A stretch of DNA of 64,000 bases from Gari tellinella (lineage: Eukaryota > Mollusca > Bivalvia > Cardiida > Psammobiidae). Both the position numbers and the translations under genes were made by a program. The notes beneath the pieces are model-generated. The model was not told the DNA's origin. It saw only the letters and a program-made list of their open reading frames with translations, and ran no database searches. The stretch's first letter is position 1. Every line of letters starts with the position of its first letter. The DNA lies in the NCBI GenBank assembly GCA_922989275.2, contig OV277871.1, positions 27,786,693 through 27,850,692 of the forward strand, read 5' to 3'. This document shows positions 12,001 through 22,495 of this stretch, one piece after another.

Positions 12001-12377
12001 ACATGTTGAGTTTTTTCTTAAGCAAAACAAGAAATGTTATTTTTGAAAAAATATATATATATTTCTAAGTCAGATAACCCTTTCAATGGTAATGAAATTT
12101 TATTTACATTAAAAAGAAACACAAACTGATATATTAAAACATTTTTAAAAAAAGTTATTACGTCAAAAAAGCATGTCTGACAAGTGCTATGTTCTAGTGT
12201 CCTGAAGTAAGGATCATTTAGGTTCATGTTGTGACTTATCGACCAATATGATCTTATCGTGCGTTACACCATCATGTCGGCAAAAAAGTGCTCTTTAAAA
12301 TGATATATACACATGGATTTTGCACTTATCATATTGAAGTTACTGATCATTTGCCACTATTTAAAAAATGCCCCTCG

Positions 12378-13490
12378 TATTTGGCATGTGTCTTCCCTGT
12401 ATCAAGACCGTTCCAACAATACAAACTTTTATTACCTTGTGACCTTGACCTTTGACCTACTTTGTAAAAATCTTTAAATGTCTATACTTTTGAACCAGTA
12501 GGCCTATAGAGCTTCCATACTTTGTATGTACATTGTATCTTTCTTGTGTTAAGACTTTTCCAACTATGTCAATGTTATTTTACCATGCGATCTTGACTTT
12601 TGACCTACTTTTGCAAATAAGCATTACATTTCCGAACACGATGATTGCTAGGGGTATTTGTGTTTCACAAACACATTGCTTTTCATCTTTGTTGTCATAA
12701 AATTGGAGACCAAATTGATAACCAGCGGCGCCTAGCCACACTAGGCCCTTTGGAGTTATGACCCTTGAATTCCTAAAAAGGATGCTTTCATGGCGATCCA
12801 CGACGGTTTCCGCTCTCTAACTCGAACAGTTTTATAGGATAGTCTGGATTCACCTCCCTGCGCCATCAGGGGCACCGTGTATCTCATACACGCTTCTTGT
12901 TTTGTCTTGTGACGCAAATGTATCTTGTTTTCCACGAAAATTACTGAAAGTAAAGTCTGATATATTTTTATTTGAAGAAGAATGTGTTGCCTCCTACATG
13001 TGTTTTTATTTCTTCACTGATAACGTTGTTTGAATGATTGTAGACAGCGTGGTTGATAGTTTCTCCGAATGACAATGAAGAAAAACTGCAGCCATTTATC
13101 CATGTCTCCATAGAATAACTAGATACGTGAAATCGGAATTGTGTGATTAGGCATACAGTCGTTTTATCAAATTTGCGATTAGCATACAGAAATTAGCGAT
13201 TAATCATACAGTTTGGTCAATATACACATACATGTATACTCTACACAAAAGGCTTTCGATTTCGAATATTTGCAACAAAACGGAAGACAGCGTACGTCTG
13301 GTTTTTATATATAAAAATGGTAAATTCGGCGATTAGCCGCTTCAAAATTTGCATTATAGCCCCAAATTGTGAGAAAATCTATAAATTATCTCAGTTTTTC
13401 TACAAGCGATGAGGAGCGACCCAAAGTTTGGTATGTGTTTAAGAAGTTAAACGTGTGATAGACTTATACTTGACACTCGACTAATCCCAG
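12378..13490. other. Non-coding interior of the CACAGTG element
   Basis: 12420-12620 holds degenerate TTGACCTTTGACCTACTTT repeats common in this genome. At 13147-13212 three more copies of the ATTAGGCATACAG-type motif occur in a row (13147-13159 perfect, 13178-13190 and 13199-13212 with changes). They mark the right subterminal zone of the original element. No open frame resembles a transposase. Confidence 0.55.
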
Positions 13491-14420
13491 GCTAACCATA
13501 TCTGCGGATTTTTCCTGAATCTGCGGATTTTTGACAACTTCTACGGATCTACGGAATGGTTTTCAAATCTGCGGAATTTTGGAAAAATATTCAGCCAGGT
13601 TTTTTTTAGGGCAGATAAATTGCAACAATTTGGCCCTGTATCTCGTTGTCCACTGACATTACGCGATCGCTTGCTAATTCAATGCCGATAAGCAAAGAAA
13701 CTTATCTAATAGCGCACAACATCCACCCCACCCCATGCCGATTACACATGTCAAGTGGTGTCTGGCATTATGAAAAGATAGATAGATCGAATTTGTAAAG
13801 CCAGATTAAAATGATTATCGAGTGTGAAATAAAGTACAAAACCTCAAAAATGTGTATAAAGTGTTAATTTTCCCATACGAGTACATAGTCAAAGTGAATT
13901 ATATTACACATTACTCCATAGGCTCATTCTTGTTTTGAAGGCACGGGGCCTCTAATTACAGGTTGAAAGTAAAGCAGAATGCGCCTTAATTCTTTACTCC
14001 ATAACCTGTTTCTAGTATTAAAGGCAGGTCATGATGACTTAAAGTAAAAAAGAATGTACCCTAAGGCGCATTCTGCTTTACTTACAGCCTACTATCTGAA
14101 CACTATGTCTTGTAGCATGTATTCATAACTGTATAAACTTGAATTATTTTATTTAGAAGAGGAATGAATTAAAGACGTAAAAGGCGCATTTATTGGGTAA
14201 TGGGTGAGGACTCATTATGCTTTACCTTTAGCCTGTTATTTTCATCAGTGTAAGGGTGACGGATGCGTGCTGTAGCGATAAAGGTGTACTATGGAGTAAA
14301 TTTTAAAAGGGTTAATTAAGTGCGAGTCACGAAATCAGACAAGTATTCAGAATCGCGCGCCTCTACTGATTTTTTTTAAATCTGCGGATTTTTTGTCTCA
14401 AAGTTATGGTCACCCTGTAA
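13490..14420. repeat. CGGATTTTT-type repeat split by TTAA-type palindromic MITE copies
   Basis: The flanks carry several TCTGCGGATTTTT motifs (13500-13575 and 14370-14390). Between them at about 13911-14205 sit one complete and one partial copy of the MITE family built around AAAGTAAAGCAGAATGCGCC and its complement. The CGGATTTTTC flank family recurs at 19095-19510, 25480-25550 and 47660-47880, often next to CAGGGCTGCCAT. Confidence 0.55.
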
Positions 14421-14518
14421 TCCCGATTACTATTGTTAGATCTAATATAATGCAAAGTTACTTACATTTCCTTGTAAAAGAGAAATAATCCAGCTGTTTT
14501 AGCTGCGATGGGCAACAC

Positions 14519-14607
14519 AATAACACGTCTGTATGCCTAATTGGCGAAACTGTATGCCTAATAGCTACCGACTTCCGGTGGGATACAGTAGGAGTCCGCA
14601 CACTGTG
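14519..14607 (-). repeat. Right terminal inverted repeat of the CACAGTG element
   Basis: The reverse complement of 8969-9057, ending in CACTGTG at 14601-14607 and followed by the ACCTC duplication at 14608-14612. It contains two inverted ATTAGGCATACAG motifs. Perfect identity between the two ends implies that little time has passed since this element last moved, or that conversion occurred. Confidence 0.9.
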
Positions 14608-14690
14608 ACCTCCTTGGGCAGATCTGGAATTGAATTCCGGACCACCCGATTTCGATTCCGTCAAATCCGGACTGATAATCAAGCGCAGCC

Positions 14691-15385
14691 CTTATAAAAT
14701 ATACTGCAAAATGAGCCATGTTTGCATTATGGTCGTTGGGGCGTTTGCGACTTTTGGGGCAAAACATACGATTTTAAACAAAACTTGCTAAAATTTGGGG
14801 ACTATTAATAATTTCTATAATTTCAGTTCGTTTTACAACTTAAACAATCAATATATAATATATCATAGATCGAGTATCGATTCTGATAATTCAAACACTG
14901 AATTGCTTTTGATTAGATATTGTTTTGAGGGAAAATACAGTTTTAATGAAATACATGTATAGTGGAAATTCTAATTGTGATTTAGCTGAAATGTCATCTT
15001 TCTGTATGACTGATATTGTAATTCTTCATTTAATTTCTTTAATAATATTAAATAAATTCAAGTTATTAATTTCATGTATTTGGTAAACAGTCACTGCTTT
15101 ATGTAAAATCAAGAGTGACTCAACACAGGATGACGCCCCTTATGGGGCATAACTCCACAAAAGACATTCAAAATCATTTAGACAATAAGAATCCTCTCAG
15201 GTATCATGAATATTAGTCAACATGTATTTCAAGTTAATTATAGAGTAAACAAACTTGACAGAGTGACCGACAAACAACCATTCTATGCCACATTATACTA
15301 CCTCTTGTTTTCAACGGGCTTCTAAATATAATTACAATATAATCATTATGTCAAAGCATGCATGTCATTCAAATCTTTGCTTTAT
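14691..15385. other. AT-rich non-coding stretch
   Basis: No gene, RNA or clear repeat boundary seen. A TATGGGGCATAACTCC motif at about 15140 resembles text common in dispersed repeats of this kind of genome. Confidence 0.4.
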
Positions 15386-16195
15386 AAAGGATTTAGACAT
15401 CGCAAAGCGTTTGACACTGTTCCACACCAACGACTTTTAAAGATGCTCAATGCATACGGTATCTCTGGTCACCTTTTGTGCTGGGCAGAACAATTCCTGA
15501 AAAATAGAAAACAACATGTATCAATTAGCGGGCACTTATCAGAGTGGGCGGACATTTACAGCGGAATACCTCAGGGCAGCGTTTTAGGCCCGACACTTTT
15601 CTTAATATTTTTAAACGAGTTGCCGGGCAGAGTAACTAGCCTTGTCAAGATATTCGCGGACGACATGAAAATGTACTCCATAAGTAATTATCAGAATGTT
15701 ATAAACTCTTTACAATCCGATCTGGACAATCTCGCTGAATGGTATGAGGAATGGGAACTCTGTTTTAATTCCAAAAAAAGTGAATTAGCCTTCACATAGG
15801 AAGCAATAATGAATGTAACAAGTATACCATGCTGGACATTAATTGCGGTGCTAGAAATGAGATACAACGGGTGGAAGAAGAGAAGGACATTGGAGTGTTA
15901 TTTCAATCATACCTTAAATTTAGTTAAACATATTGTCAATTGTGTAAACAAAGCAAACCGAATGATAGGGATAGTCAAACGCACATTTAACTACCTTGAC
16001 AAAGAAATGTTCTTTACTTTGTATAAATCGTTAATCCGCCCCTATTATATATGGAGTATGCTACGGCTGTGTGGTCACCAATTCAAGACTATCTTAAATG
16101 TGTGCTGGAGAAACCTACCACTAAAATTCAGAGGACCACAAACCAAACGCAGCGCATACGACAAATATACAAGAAACGTAGCTAAGAAGTATCAT
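15386..16195 (+). mobile_element. Jockey/CR1-like LINE fragment
   Basis: The frame 15362-15799 reads RKAFDTVPHQRLL, then SGIPQGSVLGPTLFL and FADDMKMYS, then WELCFNSKKSE; it breaks at 15799. The continuation (ANRMIGIVKRTF, LYKSLIRPY, then in another frame YATAVWSPIQDYL and KIQRTTNQTQRI) ends near 16195. Everything upstream of the RT palm block is missing, and at least two frameshifts are present. It is more diverged than the two other CR1-like copies in the window. Confidence 0.85.
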
Positions 16196-16241
16196 TAATA
16201 TCTCAGGGGCAATCAACGGTCCGGCAGCTGGTGAGTTATTG

Positions 16242-16292
16242 TACCCCTCACCAGAGTGGGACACAGTGACCCCTGAAGCAAAGAACCTCATC
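16242..16292 (+). pseudogene. CaMKII-like kinase-domain fragment (17 codons)
   Basis: Reading from TAC at 16242 gives YPSPEWDTVTPEAKNLI. From knowledge of the family, this matches the conserved stretch of the calcium/calmodulin-dependent kinase II catalytic domain that precedes NQMLTINP. The match stops after ATC at 16292; the frame then reads DIVMNN and ends at TAG (16311-16313). There is no splice acceptor AG just before TAC and no neighbouring kinase exon within several kb, so this is not a working exon. It sits between the LINE remnant and the hammerhead-like motif. A captured or transduced gene fragment is the likeliest explanation. A match by chance over 17 codons is very unlikely. Confidence 0.7.
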
Positions 16293-16389
16293 GACATAGT
16301 TATGAATAATTAGAGTGTTATATTACAAAACTTTTATGGTAAAAGTACAGTTGACGAAGCAAACCAACACAATTCAATCATTGTATTCA

Positions 16390-16425
16390 TTCCCCTGATG
16401 AGTAATAAACGAAACGCGTCGGGAA
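16390..16425 (+). ncRNA. Hammerhead-ribozyme-like motif
   Basis: The order expected of a type I hammerhead is present. TTCCC (stem I, 16390-16394) is followed by CTGATGA (16395-16401), a minimal stem II (GT...AC, 16402-16410), GAA (16411-16413), then ACGCGTC, which holds stem III and the GUC cleavage triplet. GGGAA (16421-16425) then pairs with the first five bases. Stem III is a loopless ACGCGT palindrome, so it could close only between two copies, as reported for minimal hammerheads in retroelements. No activity can be claimed from sequence. Confidence 0.5.
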
Positions 16426-16519
16426 ATAAAAAAGTTTAAAAAATCCAGTGAATGTCTTCAATCTTTTTTACTTAATTTACTCGTTCAGAGTTTCTTTCTT
16501 TTAAATACATGGTAAATCC

Positions 16520-17992
16520 TAGGGATGTAACAATACGGCGAAAACCGAATTGCAATACAGTGATGCTCACTTATAACGAACTTGGATAAGATGAAAAACT
16601 GCTTAATACAAAATAAAAATAATTCCCCGACTGCTTCCTTCTTTATTTCAATGGACTCCTGTTTGCTTAAGATGAACTGGAATCACTGGATATAATGAAA
16701 AACTGGATAAGACAACATATTTTTTAGGTCCCTACCTGTAAAATGGTTCTGTTAATACAACATGCCGGTCATTATCACAGTTTGACAAGTGGCTTACAAA
16801 GGTGACAGTACCTAATTGTTTAGCTGCTCATCACCTCTGATAATAAAACATTACCCAACCACCATGTTTTGTATATATGCTATTGATAAGATAATAAACA
16901 ACTGGAACTAATTAGTTTACTGGGCACCTTATTTGTTTGGATCCAGATCAGATGCTTAATAACTGGGTGTCTGATCAGATTTCTTGCTGTTTGACACCCG
17001 TATTCTGCAAGATAACAGCCACTGATGCTATATCAACATAGTATAGATCTATATTAAAAAACTTTTTATGTTAATAAAGTTTACTTATTAAATATTCATA
17101 ATAGGTTGAGTTTTGTATTTATACAAAAAAGGTAACAGGTTAAATTTTCAAGAAGAAAAATGGCATTTCTTATGTCATAGCCAATCTAATATTGTTATCA
17201 TTCATTATACATGTATTTGGTAAAATAAAAAAATAAAAATTTCAGATTTAATTTTTATGCTTTTCTATCTTTATTTCCTTCTAATCAATTTTTTACTAAA
17301 AGTATGATAAGTAAAAATTCCTTCATATGCAAACTATTCACAAAGACATTTCGTTGTTTGGATAAGACGAAGTTTGGATAAGACGAAATAATTTGCAAGG
17401 TCCCCTGAATTTCGTTATAAGTGAGCATCACTGTATATATGGGCTATGGCGGTCGTTTCACTTGTGGCGGTTGTTGTGTCGCCCAGGTATGGAAAGTAGA
17501 CCTTTATTTTCTATAACATTGTTCTTAAAATTAAGTTAACGGCATTTCAAATAAAATGCCCATTAACAAACATACATAACGTTTTTGTCTTCTACATGTA
17601 TTTTCCATACAAGTGAGTTCGGTACTTTGTATGTCTCAACCCTAAGTGGGAAATGCTACATAAATTGTAATACAGAGGAACCGTATTGCAATTATATTGC
17701 AATATATTGTGGCAACTTTGAAGTACAAAACTTGGATGGGAATCAGCCATGAAAACTCCTTTATAGCATTGAAAGGATAGAAGGAGTGTTTTAAATACAA
17801 GGGATGGGCCAAATTAACATAGAGTTTTGCTGTGAATGTCTCAGTGTTACATTCAAAATTAAAAGGGCATCCCCCCTCGTATGTGCTCAAATGATATATA
17901 GAATATTGCATTACGGAAAACCGTATTGCAATACGTATTGCTAAGAGGCGTATTGCAATAAAACAATATATTGCCGTATTGTAACATTCCTA
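16520..17992. mobile_element. hAT-type non-autonomous element with 8-bp target duplication
   Basis: The left end is TAGGGATGTAACAATACGG (from 16520) and the right end is the inverse, CCGTATTGTAACATTCCTA (to 17992). The flanks are GTAAATCC (16512-16519) and GTAAACCC (17993-18000), an 8-bp duplication with one difference, as expected for hAT. Further inverted matches run inward (TTGCAATAC). No hAT transposase is readable. A second element, at 16558-17433, lies inside. Confidence 0.75.
16558..17433. mobile_element. TA-flanked DNA element nested in the hAT element
   Basis: The terminal inverted repeats read CAGTGATGCTCACTTATAAC at 16558 and its complement ending at 17433, flanked by TA on both sides. 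The sequence just inside (GGATAAGACGAA) recurs in both arms. The TIR style suits a pogo/Tigger or related Tc1-mariner family. No transposase frame; 876 bp. Confidence 0.75.
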
Positions 17993-18000
17993 GTAAACCC

Positions 18001-18249
18001 ACTTGCTATCCCTGTCTCTAAAGATTACTGCCATATTCCGTCAAATGAATAATTAAAACAACTTGCACATGTACGTATTATCGCCAATGACTGTCGAGTG
18101 TCGACCATCTCACTGGAGCTTGTGGCTCATATTCAGTTTGGTCATTGGACAACGGAACTAACAACTATAACATGCAATGCAGTAAATGCATCTAAATTAG
18201 CTCTGCATGCAAATAAATCAGCAGCTAACAATTCCATGTTTGATCTGTG
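18001..18249. other. Non-coding spacer
   Basis: Nothing recognisable between the hAT element and the next MITE. Confidence 0.4.
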
Positions 18250-18500
18250 TTAATCCATTACCCCATAGCATATTTCTAGTATTGAATATAGGTGTCCTCT
18301 TAAAGCAGGTTGAAAGTAAAGCAGAATGCGCTTTAAGCGCATTCTGCTTTACTTTCAGCCTGCTTTAAGCTATCATCTGATAGAATATAGAACATATTTT
18401 GTATTATACATATTTATGAATGTATAAATTGGAACTATTTTCTTCAGGGCAAGAATAAACTGAATGCGCTAAAAGGCGCTTCTATGGGGGAAAGGGTTAA
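18250..18500. mobile_element. TTAA-flanked palindromic MITE (AAAGCAGG family), full copy
   Basis: It runs from TTAATCCATTACCCCATAG to CTATGGGGGAAAGGGTTAA, so TTAA target sites flank CC(C/A)-GGG ends, as in piggyBac-type elements. About 60 bp inside the left end is a near-perfect 65-70 bp palindrome (AAAGCAGGTTGAAAGTAAAG ... complement). The right half carries TATAAATTGGAACTATTTTC and GCGCTAAAAGGCGC. Other copies or remnants lie near 13911, 19184, 22919, 43903, 46007, 46256, 47745, 48404 (split), 59203, 59991, 62590 and 63041. Confidence 0.8.
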
Positions 18501-19183
18501 TCCTTCTCCTGTTGAGTATATGGATATGTAATACTACACCTACTATGTACATCGTTAATCTGAACTATTACATTGACTAATAAATTGAGAAAAACTTTCT
18601 CAAGGTACTCATATCAGCACCAATATACGCTAAGAGCAAGAGATGGCTCAACTACTATTACCGCCAATATATTGTCTTCATTGGTAGTGTCGTCTGCAGT
18701 GTTTGTAAAGTCAGCGTTAGGGCTGTTTTTACTGAAGAAATGTTGAAACAAGTGTTAAATACGTTTGATCCTGATCAGACGCCGTCTAAATGAAATGCTC
18801 AATCAGTCCTCGAACTAACACACTAACTCCACCTACGGTATGATTATCCAGGATGTTGCAGAATTGTGGCTACACTACAGAGAACCAGCTATTCAATTCC
18901 AGAGAAACAATTATTAGGCCGAAACCAGTTGATTTCATCTCAGACCCCTGTCATGCAATATCAACTATAAGTTTCAAGAGGGGATCAGAAGACTACGGTA
19001 TAATTTCAGGATTACAAACCCATTCATCTTTCCATCTGATGTAGAAGAAGAAAATATATCTGTATTAGAGTATAAAAAATTATGAAATAAAAGTATGCAT
19101 CCAGGGCTGCCATAAGTTGACGTGAAAAATCCTACGATTTCAAAATTTGCATTTTTCTAGTGCGATTTAACGAAATCGTACCT
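18501..19183. other. Non-coding stretch
   Basis: A stray GATCCTGATCAGACGCCGTC hairpin half at 18767-18786 belongs to the shared hairpin family seen in several MITEs. No gene is evident; the 63-codon frame at 18853 has no recognisable domain. Confidence 0.4.
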
Positions 19184-19345
19184 TTACCCCATAGCCTGTT
19201 TCTAGTTTTGTTGACATGCGACTACTCAAAGTAGACTGTAAGTAAAGCAGAATGCGCCTTAAGGCACATTCTGCTTTACTTTCAGCCTGCTTTAAGCTAC
19301 CATGTACTGGGGAAAAATCCGAAGATTAAGGAAAAATCCGGAGTA
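19184..19345. mobile_element. Truncated AAAGCAGG-family MITE inside a CGGATTTTT repeat
   Basis: The left end CCTTTACCCCATAGCCTG and the central palindrome (19235-19290) are present, but the right third is replaced by GAAAAATCCGAAG text ending in GGCAGCCCT. The same arrangement is seen at 47735-47870, so the truncated form has itself been copied or both arose in the same way. Confidence 0.65.
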
Positions 19346-19547
19346 ATGGCAGCCCTATGCATACATCCAAAGTGTCAATCAGTAAACGTTTGAGGGTACA
19401 ACATATCATAGAATCATCTTTAGCAGGCCTGTCATTTCTCCGGATTTTTCGAAAATCTTCGGATTTTTTCTCGATATTTCCTGATCTACGAAAATTTTCC
19501 GAAATCTTCAGATTTCTCCTTTTAATTTTAAAATTTAAATTTAAAAT

Positions 19548-19735
19548 TTAAGAAATAATAAATTCATATCAGTGTTTTATCGTGCAATAGAACACGGGTA
19601 TTCGTTGAGATCATGGTAATTGAATCACGAGGCCATAGGCCTCGTGATTAAATTACTTCGCATCTCAACTCCTACTCGTGTTCTATTGCACGATAAAACA
19701 CCGATATGAATTTATTATTTCTTAAAGACATTACA
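19548..19735. mobile_element. 188-bp near-perfect palindromic MITE with TTAA ends
   Basis: The arms run from TTAAGAAATAATAAATTC to its exact complement at 19735, with matching GTTTTATCGTGCAATAGAAC segments and a centre reading GAGGCCATAGGCCTC. A small mismatch zone lies at about 19600 and 19660. Such a structure would form one long hairpin. Confidence 0.8.
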
Positions 19736-20867
19736 TGACCAAGCTTGGGTGATAACACCTAGTCTGAAAAAAGTTAGGATTAAATCATGAATAGCATATG
19801 CTTTTACTATTACAATACTGCACATATGTCTAGGCAAAGAATCAGTCAGCCGTTTAATGTGAGGCCCGTACCTATAATAGGATAGTTGGGTTTGTAAACC
19901 CCATTGAAAAAAACCTTGAGTGTGAGCATGTGAGGGCCTCTATAGAAAACTTGAGATTGCTGACATTGGCTGAGCGCACGCTTCTCATGCTTTACAGTTA
20001 TTTTGACACCTATTGAGAACAATGGAGGGGGAATCAATGAATGGACTGGCTTAATGTCTTTAAATTGAAGACATTGAATCGCTTTTGCTGAAGAATTTTG
20101 ATAGCGCACAATGGAGGCAAGGTCTCAGATGAGCTAGTACATCGCTGAAGCTCCATCACAGGATAAACTAGAGCACGCTCTCAGATCTAACTAATCTCTT
20201 TGTCTGCTACCAAAAATGGTCTTTGGCAAGCCTTTGGTACAATTCATTCCTTCACAAACAATTTCAACACTGAGCTTTGTACCGAGCTTGATATCAACGT
20301 TGAAGTAACATTGTATTATCGACTTCATCCTGTTTCATGGACTTAAGCTAAGATGGAATGCCCAGAAAAAGTAACATGGCAACGCTCTTACAATACATTG
20401 AGTTAAAATTAAACCTTCCACAGAACCAATATCAACTCGCTTAACGAAGAATGTGCATTAGTTTTACTGAAAATCTGTGCTACAGAGCCTGGCATTAAAC
20501 CAGGATAATTTTAAGACACGTCCCTCGGTCATTTCTTCGAAAAAGAAAAAGTAGATTTTGTAACTAACATGTTAACAGCGAGATCAATTACATTTATAAA
20601 TCATTTGAACGTAAGTGAAGGGTTTTTAATGTCTGACCCGAAGACTATTACTTCGAATGATGGGAATGCCAATGGTGTCATGTGAAATATTGGTAACAAG
20701 TTGATACAGCTGCTTCTGGACAACAAAAAATATAATGCAACTCTGCACATATTCTTACCTACAATGTTCTCCGGTAGATAGCTCGAAACCCTAGTGATTG
20801 CGTATAATTATGGTCATCGTAGCGGGAGGGAACTGTCCGGATGGGCATAAATGTAATCGCTCACATA
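19736..20867. other. Non-coding stretch
   Basis: Read on both strands; no gene, RNA or clear repeat end recognised. Confidence 0.4.
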
Positions 20868-21113
20868 CAGTGGAGAATCTGTTATTCTTTCCCAATAAAC
20901 GCGTTTACGCTAAAACTATTATTTGCAGTGCAAACAGTTTGGAGCCAGATCAGACGCCGGGTAACCCGGCGTCTGATCATGCTCCAAACTGTTTGCCACC
21001 AAGATAAACAAGAATTATCAGAATTGTTCAAAAGTTGTTCTTTTCTACGTTTTAGCGCTTTGCGTTTGCGTACGTTTGCGTTTAAACGGGAAAGAATAAC
21101 AGATTCTCCACTG
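20868..21113. mobile_element. TA-flanked MITE (CAGTGGAG family), copy 1
   Basis: The 246-bp unit runs from CAGTGGAGAATCTGTTATTC to its complement and is flanked by TA. The centre holds a hairpin built on GCAAACAGTTTGGAGCC and CAGACGCCGGGTAACCCGGC. Nearly identical copies lie at 33132-33377 and 42338-42582, and a larger diverged relative at 38941-39428. The close match of three copies indicates a recently active family. Confidence 0.85.
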
Positions 21114-21399
21114 TACCTCTCGACCTGCTATCAAACTCAGAACCTCAATGGTGGGAAGCGGGTAAAATTCAGTTTTCTATAAACATCTTTCATCTGAAGT
21201 ACTACATTTAGTATGATAATTGTTCGATTGAGTTCCTTGATGTGTATATCTATATGGCAGGCTCGTAGGAAGCCACTTTTGATGGGGGAAGGGACGGGGA
21301 ACATACCCTGTTACGAGGGGGGTGGGGGTTCCCATGGGAATTTGTTTTCCTAGATGGTCTCTGACGCATACTGAGGGCGTTTCGAGCATTCCAAACAGG

Positions 21400-21650
21400 T
21401 ATATAAAATAACTAATTGTAAATAATATAGGATAATAGTTTTCGAATTGTCTTTCGGGTTACAAAAAATAACCACACCCCTCCAATTAGTGTACAAAGTT
21501 TGGTTGAAACCGGGTCAGTGGTTTCTGAGGAGATGTTTGAAAATATGAACGGACGACGGACACCGGACGACGGACGCCAGACACCGGACGACGGACGGAA
21601 TGGTATCACAATAGCTCATCCTGAGCCTTCGGCTCAGGTGAGCTAAAAAT
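21400..21650 (+). repeat. RTE-type LINE/SINE 3' end with GAGCC-TTCG-GGCTC hairpin
   Basis: The segment contains TGGTTGAAACCGGGTCAGTGG, a GGACGACGGACACC minisatellite at 21549-21599 and a terminal hairpin CTGAGCCTTCGGCTCAG before an A-rich end. This combination is a familiar 3' tail of RTE-clade elements in molluscs. No coding part remains. Confidence 0.6.
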
Positions 21651-21895
21651 GGGGGAACATTGAATGGATTGGGGGTAATGTCTTAAAGCAACACAGAGAC
21701 TTGTCGAAGTGGTTGCAGTAATCTATTGTAACGAGTCACTTCACTGCTACAGTAGTGCAACGGTCAGACGGCCTTGTTTACAAAACATCGTGTATGTAAA
21801 TAAAAAACTACATGTATAATGAAAAATACAACTGCGACATACATGTATTGTATTGGTAAAGTCCCTGTATGAAAAAAATACTGAACTTTGAAAAG

Positions 21896-21995
21896 GTGTA
21901 ACATATCTACTCAATAACTATTGTAGTTATTGAGAAGATATGTTACAACTTTTCAATTGTGAAACTAGTTCTGGCTAAAACTAGTTTCACACTTG
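21896..21995. repeat. Two adjacent palindromes
   Basis: One palindrome is TGTAACATATCTACTCAATAA with its complement; the next is GTGAAACTAGTT with AACTAGTTTCAC. This is foldback-style repeat debris with no gene content. Confidence 0.6.
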
Positions 21996-22194
21996 CCTCA
22001 AATGACATCTCCTCGCTTAACAGAATTCAACCAAACTTAAGTCAAGCTCTCTCAAATGTGTTCAAAGATTGTTGAAACAAGATGGCCGCGAAGGCCTAAA
22101 AGTTAAAGCCCAACAGAGTCGATACATTTGTTGTAAAGGAACATGCAAGGATCATATCTGCCAAGTGTCATAAACAATTAGCCAAATGATTTCA

Positions 22195-22495
22195 GAGAAA
22201 CCATTTATTATCTTGAAAATTCAATATACTTCCATGGAAATTAAAGATAGCACATGTAACTTGAAAATATATTAAATTTCCAAGTCAGCATCTTAAAAAT
22301 TTAAAATACTATATTGAATTTTCAAGAAACTTATCTTGTTTTTTTAAGAGCTATCTTGAATTTTCAAGTTTTATACTATCTTAAATTTTCAAGATACTAT
22401 CTTGAAAGTTCAAGATGATATGTTGAAATTTCAAGATAATAACTGGATTCTCTTAAATTTTCAAAATAATAACTAAAATGTTCAAGATACAAAAC
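22195..22495. repeat. Degenerate minisatellite of TCTTGAAAATTCAAGA-type palindromic units
   Basis: About a dozen variants of ATCTTGAA(A/T)TTTCAAGAT occur over 300 bp, each unit itself roughly palindromic. No coding frame. Confidence 0.7.

Larger units (their letters stand above)
9646..12377. mobile_element. Mariner-like element (TA duplication) carrying a nested LINE
   Basis: The left end reads TA|CGAGGACATTTTTAAGTAG and the right end reads AAAAAATGCCCCTCG|TA. The subterminal 200 bp on each side are inverted relatives of each other, for example AACTTCAATAT against ATATTGAAGTT and TGAGGACACTAGACC against TCTAGTGTCCTGAAG. A sister copy without the LINE lies at 36809-38099. CGAGGG ends with a TA target site fit mariner elements. 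No mariner transposase is readable, so this is non-autonomous. Confidence 0.7.
8969..14607. mobile_element. 5.6-kb DNA transposon with RSS-heptamer ends (Transib/RAG-like signature), non-autonomous as read
   Basis: The ends are 89-bp inverted repeats (8969-9057 and 14519-14607) that read identically. Both start CACAGTGTGCGGACTCC going inward, so the first seven bases are the consensus V(D)J recombination-signal heptamer. Outside them ACCTC is present on both sides (8964-8968 and 14608-14612), once only in the paralogous empty site near 5145. A 5-bp GC-rich duplication plus CAC...GTG ends is the established signature of the Transib superfamily, to which RAG1 is related. No nonamer at 12- or 23-bp spacing is evident. 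No transposase can be read: the interior holds a mariner-like element with a nested CR1-like LINE, TTAA and hAT-type MITEs, and non-coding DNA. The motif ATTAGGCATACAG recurs inside both ends. The superfamily is inferred from the ends alone. Confidence 0.75.
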
